Below, piece after piece: positions 57,340 to 64,000 of a stretch of 64,000 nt of DNA. Source of the stretch: Anisus vortex (taxonomy: Eukaryota > Mollusca > Gastropoda > Planorbidae); assembly GCA_949126835.1 (NCBI GenBank), contig OX421507.1, positions 7,649,621 through 7,713,620 of the forward strand, written 5' to 3'. Within the stretch, counting starts at the first letter, position 1. Each line of letters opens with the position of its first letter. The translations under genes and the position numbers were made by a program. The notes beneath the pieces were generated by a model. The model was given only the letters and a program-made list of their open reading frames with translations, did not search any database and had not been told where the DNA came from.

Positions 57340-57855
57340 AGATAAGGCGTTCGAGTCTAACTTTAGAAATATAGCGGCGCTACTTAGCCATCATTGCCTT
57401 AATAACAACGAGATGCCGTCCTATCTCAAGGAACTAATTAAACTTAAGTTCCGCGAATAACACTCCGTTCTGCCGACTCCTCGCTTCTGGAAAGTGTCCC
57501 GTTTCTCTCTGACGACCGTTGGCATTCTCAATATCCGGTCCGAAAGTATGGATTCAACTTTCCATTCAACTTAGGCGAACAAGCTCTATTGTTACTTTTA
57601 AAAAGAACTTAAAAACTCATTATTTCAATATTTACCTTAGATAACATACTTTAGACTTTAGACCACTACTGTCTTACTTATATGTTAGGTCGGTTATTGC
57701 TTCATTTATTTGATTTGTCCAATATTTGTAAAGTTTTAAATCAACAATTAGCTTTATTCTTAGCCTAGAGATTATATCTGTGCTCTTAGTTGTATGTTAA
57801 ATGCGCTCTGAGCTTACATTATGTTTGTTTTCAACGCTATACAAATATTATTATT
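57340..57855 (+). mobile_element. CR1/L2-like non-LTR retrotransposon 3' fragment, decayed
   Basis: One frame reads RSADSSLLESVPFLSDD, matching the RSADxxLLxVPR segment of CR1/L2 reverse transcriptases, and another reads FKKELKNSLF near the end, so it is frameshifted. It ends in 'cgctatacaaatattattatt', similar to the tail of SINE family C, which may use this LINE family's machinery. Confidence 0.5.
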
Positions 57856-58144
57856 ATTTTAAGTAAAATACGCACAAATAGAAAATACTATTGTTATTTG
57901 ATATGCAATAAAAAATACTTTTTTTTTCTCTGTTTTCGTGAAAGGAAGAGGCTGTAAAAACAAACCAGGACAACCCGCAACTTAATTAAAACAGGGATTT
58001 TCAACATGCGGCCCACCACAGAGCTTTTCATGGTTTTCTTTCACGATTATTGTATTTATAATGTGAATAAATTCTCGGAATGTGTGGCCCACCTTGTTCT
58101 TTCGAAGTCCTTATACGGCCCTATAAGGAAAAAATTTTTGACAG
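57856..58144. other. Short intergenic stretch
   Basis: No feature is supported; 'gattttcaacatgcggcccacc' at about 57992 resembles a hAT terminus region but has no partner. Confidence 0.35.
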
Positions 58145-58395
58145 AAGGGCAAAGAGTAAAGTAGTAATAATACATAAGGCATTTAAAACTTTGAAATACA
58201 ACACAATAATAATCTATTACAATGCTCAGATAATCATAAGGACAAAAACAGTTTTCTTGTGTCCTATGCGAAAACGAATGCATATAGATACTCTTTTTTC
58301 TCCAGTGGCATCCGGGCATGGGATGGGTTACCTGAACAAACTAGAAAAACCAGTAACTTAACATCATTTAAGACACTCATCGAAACCAATGACTA
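58145..58395 (+). mobile_element. Non-LTR retrotransposon 3' end (family R, copy 5)
   Basis: 'gtagtaataatacataaggc', 'ccagtggcatccgggcatgg', 'aaaaccagtaacttaacatc'. It extends further upstream than some copies, into a decayed segment that resembles the region before the FFPSGIRAW motif. Confidence 0.65.
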
Positions 58396-58824
58396 TAATA
58401 AGATGGACCGCTTGCTTTAATATTTCTGCTATTTGATAACTTAAAACACCCTGTTTCGTAATTTCCGATCGCACCTTGTCGTCTACACTTCCAGTTTAGT
58501 AATTCGCTATGATTTCCTTAATGTAAAATTAAGATTAAAATCGAAAGTTGTATACAGCGAAAGTCTTTAGGTTAGTTTAGGAGTCATTTAGAGCAACGTT
58601 ATTGGCTGCGTCTGTAACATATACATTTGATATAAGATAATAGATACAAGGTAGGCTACCCATAAGAGCTTTTAGATTCTGTGGCTGGTTTAACGCTTTT
58701 CTCTTAAATTTGTCTAATTATACACTCAAAACAAAAATTATATTTTCCGAAAATAACAAAACAAACAACAGCAAAGTACGTCTAGAAACCAATTAACGTG
58801 CAACCTTTGAAGTATCCACGTTAG
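58396..58824. other. AT-rich intergenic DNA
   Basis: No gene or repeat family recognised. Confidence 0.4.
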
Positions 58825-58980
58825 ATCAACTTGACCCAAAGTGCCAGCGAAACAGCGTTCATAAGTTTCCTCGACCACAGCCATGCTATACAAGCAAAAT
58901 GCCCGGCCGCCATTACTCTTCACGCCTTCGACACCATTTCCAATTAATATCAGGTACCCATTAGAGCTTATCTTAAATAT
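58825..58980 (-). mobile_element. SINE family A, 3' and middle part, decayed
   Basis: 'gccagcgaaacagcgttcat', 'gcaaaatgcccggccgcc' and 'ccaattaatatcaggtaccc' are in the order expected on -. The tRNA head is missing. Confidence 0.65.
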
Positions 58981-59084
58981 TACAGACGCCCCTTCTATAA
59001 ATAAGATTTTTGCGTCCTACGCTCAGGCCCCACGAGCGGGGGGTACAGCTGGTACGCCGTACCGGGGCCCATAAGAGTTTAGGG

Positions 59085-60126
59085 GGCCCATGAATATTAA
59101 AATTTGAAATTAAATTGGTAATTATGCAAGTAATAGCCTTAAAGTCTTTATTATTTGATCTCAGAATAACTGAGAATGTTAACATTATTTTAAGCCAAAT
59201 GGACAGTTTCATGCGATCGTATTAAAGTTAAGCGGAAGGAATACGTAGTAATCATATAAACTGGGTAGTTATTGTAATGTGTTAAAATGTACATATACAT
59301 TCTTTAGTCATAAAATATTTATATAATTTTCAATTATCTTGTGTAATTTGATCATTTTAGAGTTGTAAGCTTTTTATTTTTCTAAAAGGAAACAAAAAAA
59401 AAAAAAACATATTAGAAATATTAATGTACAGAAAAAGGGTTAATTATCTCCCTTCAATTAAATTCTCCAAATTTGATGCTTATAATACCATACGACTTAA
59501 TTGTTTTAATATAACTAGTGTACTTCTGAAAATGCTCATCTATCTTAATTTGCCTTGAATTAGGGAAATAGTTAAATGTTTTGAAATTTATTTCACGGAA
59601 AGATATGCACAGTTTCAATGCAAATCAATTCCAGTTGCCAACACTTCAAGTGCTTTTGGACCCAGTCTTGTAGATGGAAGTTTAACTCACTGAAACGTGT
59701 CGCCATGTCATTCAGAAACATTGGCTTCAACAGTCAGTTCTCCTCATTTAATAATGGATTTTTTTTCATTAATATACATCTTAATTGCTTTCAGACAAGA
59801 AACGAATCTATCCAAGACTTTACTTATACTTCGTATGACTTTCTCCTAGAATGACCTAGAAGGGACTTGAGAAACTATATAATTAACTATCTTAACAATA
59901 GATTTAATCACAGATCGCAAGTCCAATGATGGGAGCTTTGCATACAAACATTCCTGAACTAAAACAGTTGACATCCAGTGTGATTCCCATGTTGTCCGCC
60001 ATGCAGCCCCCACTAATTACGCTGACATACGTTGTTTTCATAATATTCTTGGAGGTCTCTCGCGTGCCACTGAAAATCGTTCTGCGTGTCAAGTCTGGCA
60101 CGCGTGCCTTAGGTTGCTGACCCCTG
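59085..60126 (-). mobile_element. hAT-B element, reverse orientation, decayed
   Basis: Ends at 60126 with GGTTGCTGACCCCTG, the complement of the hAT-B left terminus. Inside on - is transposase-like coding (FLNDMATRFSELNFHLQDW) and then the AT-rich 3' part towards 59085. The other terminus is not recognised; a 'ggggccc'-rich stretch at about 59030-59090 may belong to a different MITE. Confidence 0.65.
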
Positions 60127-61009
60127 GTGCACTTGAACATTTAGTTAGATATGCAAAAAGCCTCATCTAGTTGTAATATAGGGCCTAATTATTTTCGATA
60201 GCATTTAGGATCTCTTTTTTATTTTTTTTCGCCAGAGACACTTACAAATATAGACCTATGAGCCTTACAGGCTTACAGTTCTCCCTGTTAGCTTAGTAGC
60301 CTAGGCCTAAATACTCTATGTCACTGCATACTAGTACGACAGTCAAAGCTAGTTAGTCGATCCTTTTACACTTTAATGATTTTCTGTGCGGGAGATTGAA
60401 GGTATCATAACTTAAGACAAATGTATTGAAAATTTAAAACACTTTTTTTTTGTCACACAACAAAATGTATTTTGGGAAGAGTCTATAAAAAACAAACTAT
60501 GTGTTAACTGTATTGCCACAGCAGATCTAACCTTACATTTGACTACACAACATACATTACTGGTAAATATTTACAACTGACAAGAGTAACACCAATAGTT
60601 AAATCACTAAACCTAGAAACACTAATAAACCATGAGCAGTGAGAGTCACTTTTCCCATTTTACAAATCTTTGTATAATTATTTGCAAGATCAATAGGCCT
60701 ATTGAAGCGGAGGAACAATTACAATAATTTAAACTAAGAACTAAAATATGTACTTGATTAAAATATTTTTGCAATAGACCTGTAAGGCTGTGATAGAAAT
60801 GATTACTCTAATGGTAAATGGTAACACTTATGACAGTTTCACAAAATGGTCCACAGACCTTTTAAAAAGATTCCTGATTTTTCAAACGCATGTAATACAA
60901 ATAAAAATCATCTAGGTATGACTAGTGTTAGATAAAAAAAAAAGTGGGGCGGGGAGGGGGCCCAGAAAAGATCTTGTACCGGCATCTTTCTTTTCTCTCG
61001 AGGGCCCTG
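60127..61009. other. AT-rich intergenic DNA
   Basis: No gene is supported. Several 'taggccta' phrases and T runs are present. Confidence 0.4.
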
Positions 61010-61225
61010 CCTACGCTCATCCGTGGTCCGAGTCTAGTCTTGCATTTTTATTAATGTTTTTAATGATGTTAAGTTACTGGTTTTTCTGGTTTGTTCAGTC
61101 AACCCATTCCATGCCCCGAACGCCACTCGGGAAAGAAAGAGTATTTATATGCATTTGTTCTCGCGTAAGGTGATAATGAAAGTGTTTTTGTCCTTATGTT
61201 TATCTGGTAGACTCAGAGACAGTCT
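61010..61225 (-). mobile_element. Non-LTR retrotransposon 3' end (family R, copy 6)
   Basis: The complement of the family R phrases: 'ctcatccgtggtccgagtct', 'gttactggtttttctggt', 'aacccattccatgcc', 'gcatttgttctcgcg'. It is the only reverse-oriented copy in the window. Confidence 0.7.
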
Positions 61226-61762
61226 CCAGACCCGGGTAAAACTCATTTGACTTTAACACCATGATCCAATCCCGGGACCATCTGGTAGGGCAATCCTTGC
61301 GCAGAGATATCCTCCCATCCTCGCCCCCCTACGCCACTATGTCATAGCATAACAATACAATAACAAGCAATAAAAAAAAGGAAATTCCCGAAATTCCGGC
61401 TATTGCACGAGTTACGTAGAATACAATTTTGAATTTGTAAGCATGCGCATATTTTATTTCCATATCCTTGTTACTTTTTTTTTTTACAAATGGGATTGGG
61501 GGGATGGTTGGGGTGTCGAGGGGTGAGGATTTAGGAAGAAAGGATAAGGTGGGATATGGTGTAATTGGAGATGTTTTGTTGACACCATAATTCCGTCCTA
61601 ATTTATTCAATTATTAGCATTCCCCTTCAATTCATACAATAAGTAAAAACTTTGAGGGGAGAATGGAATGTGACCAACGGGTCGTTGGGGAAACTAACAA
61701 CCTTGTGGAGTACTGAGATATTTAAGGAATTCACATTCAATTATGTCCAAATAAGTGGGAAT

Positions 61763-61763
<1 letters not shown>
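61226..61763. other. Intergenic DNA
   Basis: No gene is supported. 'cctacgccacta' near 61330 is a hAT-like terminus phrase without partner. A G-rich stretch lies at about 61494-61560. Confidence 0.4.
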
Positions 61764-61799
<36 letters not shown>

Positions 61800-61836
61800 G
61801 AGAGAGGGATAGAGAGAGAGAGAGAAAGAGAGAGAG

Positions 61837-61895
<59 letters not shown>
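61764..61895. repeat. (AG)n microsatellite
   Basis: About 130 bases of AG with a few GGG, GGAT and AAAG interruptions. The Arg/Glu and Leu/Ser open frames across it are by-products. Confidence 0.97.
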
Positions 61896-61898
<3 letters not shown>

Positions 61899-62511
61899 GA
61901 GTATAGGTGAGATAAATGGAAAAGGGAGGTCAGAGGGAATAGACTATAGTGATGAGTTGTCAAGGGGCATTAACTCATATCTATCTATCAGCCAAATTAT
62001 CTGCCCACGTTATTATTATTATTTTTAAAAATGTAACAATTAACTATTGTGTTTGTATTTCGACACGAAATTTCTAACCTACGTGTGTGAGGTTGTGAGT
62101 TAGTGTGTGTGTGTGTGATGCGCGCGCATTCTCCCCGAAACGACGACACGTTAGGGAGGAAAAGTAAGGCCTGGTAAGGGGAGGGGAGCGGGGACATAAG
62201 GTGGGGGGGATGGGGGTGGTGGTGTTTTGGTAGGATGGTGAAGAAATGAAGAGTGGCGGACGATGCAGGGGACCAGACCAGTGAGACAAAGGGCGACCAC
62301 ATTCTTGGTGTCCCATTAAGGTGTCGGCGTGACCTACATTCCTAAGATGATAAACAAATATATTAGTATATTATATGATATTATCATGGCTTAGTTATGG
62401 ATAATGCTGATAATTAAAGCTTGTTTATTACAAGTAGGCCTATCTTGTAGCAATAAGGCGCCTGGTATCATATAAAATGATTGAAATAGGAGCGCAAATT
62501 ATTGTTTCTAT
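61896..62511. other. Intergenic DNA
   Basis: No gene is supported. A GT run at about 62101-62119 and a G-rich stretch at about 62170-62225 are present. Confidence 0.4.
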
Positions 62512-62591
62512 CATCCATCCATCCATCCATCCATCCATCCATCCATCCATCCATCCATCCATCCATCCATTCATCTATCCATCTATCCATA

Positions 62592-62660
<69 letters not shown>

Positions 62661-62675
62661 ATCTATCTATCTATC

Positions 62676-62757
<82 letters not shown>

Positions 62758-62760
62758 GGC

Positions 62761-62807
<47 letters not shown>

Positions 62808-62810
62808 GGC

Positions 62811-62847
<37 letters not shown>

Positions 62848-62876
62848 AATCTATCCATCTATCAATCTATCTATTT
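62512..62876. repeat. Compound (ATCC)n-(ATCT)n microsatellite
   Basis: ATCC repeats from about 62512 to 62590 are followed by ATCT repeats to about 62876, interrupted twice by CTAGGCCTAT at 62755 and 62805, 50 bases apart. Long open frames rich in Ile, Tyr, Leu and Ser are artefacts of the repeat. Confidence 0.97.
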
Positions 62877-62889
62877 GTCTTCCTAGACT

Positions 62890-64000
62890 CTAGACTCTCA
62901 ACCTTTTGCTCCGCTCACCGTCCCCCAACTTAATTTTAGCGCCCACTCCCCCCCCCCTCCCCTGGACTATAGTTTCCGCATTTTGTTTAGGCGTACTAGA
63001 CTTTTGGGTGATTTATTATCTTTAAAAAAACTGAAAAGAAAACATATTGTAAGAATTAATAGATAAACAAAATAACCTAAACAAGAGACTTTAATAGATC
63101 AATATTAATGTGAATCGTTTGCCTGGTGAGTTGCTAGTAGTTTGTCTATATGTGTTTCAATTTTGGTTGCAAAAGCCTTAGGTCTCCACGCTTCATTATT
63201 TGCAGCTTGTCTTGTTTTTCTTTCTTAACAACCAAATGGTACTAGCATAACATCCCCTTTTTACAAAAGAGGGTGATAAGAATGCCATACAAAATTGTTG
63301 CCAAAACTTACAGACCAAGAAAAGCTGATTGATTTTCTTTCAAGAATCGCATTTGCTTTTCAAAAACTTGAGCACCGAATCCAAGTCTCATAAACTATGT
63401 TTAAACAGTTTGCTAACCAATGCACCTCTGAGTGCAGTAGCCATCGCTTGTAGTCCTCGTCAATGAACAATATTTTTTTTGCCAGAAAGTATATAAGAAC
63501 AATGAAGGCATAGTCAAAGACATAACAAGAAAATTATAAAATTGGCAAACAATAAAAAATTATATCGTAATCTGCTATTCTCAACTGCTTAGCATTCGCT
63601 CATTTACTTTCAGCTTTTGGTTCAATTTACACATGTGAACAGATTTTATCGCACACAAAAGCCGTTTTAAGCATACAAAGAGGTTATTTACACTTGACTG
63701 CTCATTAAGTGATACAGACTAATTGCATTTAAAAGAGTTGGTAATGCTCATCGTCTTTCATTAAACATAAATATAATTAATTATAAAACAAATTGTTTTG
63801 TATTATTAATTTAGAAATATAAGAGACTTATTTAATAGCACTATATTATGTAATTTATGTAATTATTAATGTTTAAAATATAAACTCCTTAATTGGACAA
63901 AACAATTAATGCAGGAAATGTTTATTTACAACTGTTTAACGTAGGCTACATTATTTATCCTCTAATAATTAAATCTTGTTAAAAATACCATAATGTTGAA
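62890..64000. mobile_element. hAT-C element, second copy, cut by window edge
   Basis: It begins near 'agactctcaacc' and continues 'gctcaccgtcccccaactta', then matches 24760-25213 of copy 1. It has one minisatellite unit (about 63414-63462), then matches 27235-27368, and jumps to a segment matching 28370 onward. It has the same antisense-transposase plus forward hAT-B arrangement as copy 1. The right end is outside the window. Confidence 0.8.

Noticed and set aside
61652..61963. Arg/Glu-rich and Leu/Ser-rich open frames on both strands
   Set aside because: Translation of the (AG)n microsatellite.
62477..62933. Long open frames rich in Ile, Tyr, Leu and Ser
   Set aside because: They are translations of the ATCC/ATCT microsatellite and have no start context, domain or codon bias.

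Overview
The window looks like a piece of a molluscan nuclear genome, most likely a gastropod. It is AT-rich and intron-bearing, and it carries several families of tRNA-derived SINEs, hAT DNA transposons, truncated non-LTR retrotransposons and one complete LTR retrotransposon. The palindrome TAGGCCTA recurs throughout. No prokaryotic features (operons, ribosome binding sites, CRISPR arrays) are present. The phylum is inferred from overall character; no marker gene in the window fixes it.

Genes. Almost every host-like coding segment encodes a DNA-binding domain, and all are on the + strand. Four loci encode an N-terminal pipsqueak/CENP-B-type helix-turn-helix followed by a CENPB/Tc5-type helix-turn-helix, without any transposase catalytic domain: 2462-3014, 21076-21508 joined to 22544-23052, 23941-24540 and 33078-33536. 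A BED zinc-finger exon lies at 15306-15522. A THAP-domain gene has exons 44066-44247 and 45015-45351. A MADF-BESS gene has exons 46929-47079 and 48080-48744. One intronless gene of unknown family (8632-9279) has a TATA box and initiator upstream. Most of the helix-turn-helix and BED segments end at a good splice donor rather than at a meaningful stop, so they look like first exons. Their missing 3' exons are not identified. The donor phases allow, but do not prove, joining to shared downstream exons, including the MADF exon.

Mobile elements. A Ty3/gypsy element on the - strand (36001-43155) has 599-bp LTRs that read as identical, an uninterrupted 1604-codon gag-pol frame, and integrase placed before reverse transcriptase, which is the unusual Gmr1-like order. 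Its flanks carry a 60-bp duplication instead of a normal 4-6 bp one. A 4787-bp hAT element (24645-29431) with perfect 8-bp target duplications contains exactly 43 tandem copies of a 47-bp unit derived from the antisense of a transposase motif; a second copy of this element at the right edge (62890-64000) has only one unit. Another hAT (16161-18867) has a broken transposase and a nested insertion. A roughly 1.3-kb inverted-repeat element (18888-20220) carries an intact FLYWCH zinc finger. Short hAT-type MITEs, a palindromic TA-flanked MITE family, three SINE families, six copies of one non-LTR 3' end and a CR1/L2-type insertion with a 9-bp duplication fill most of the rest.

Layout: 0-2.2 kb SINE and AT-rich DNA; 2.2-3.4 kb first helix-turn-helix exon; 8.5-10 kb orphan gene; 11.5-12 kb GC-rich island without a clear gene; 15 kb BED exon; 16-20 kb nested transposons; 21-24.6 kb two helix-turn-helix loci; 24.6-29.4 kb hAT with minisatellite; 33 kb fourth helix-turn-helix exon; 34.5-35.8 kb SINE/MITE cluster; 36-43 kb LTR element; 44-49 kb THAP and MADF-BESS genes; 52-64 kb repeat-dominated DNA ending in microsatellites and the second hAT copy.
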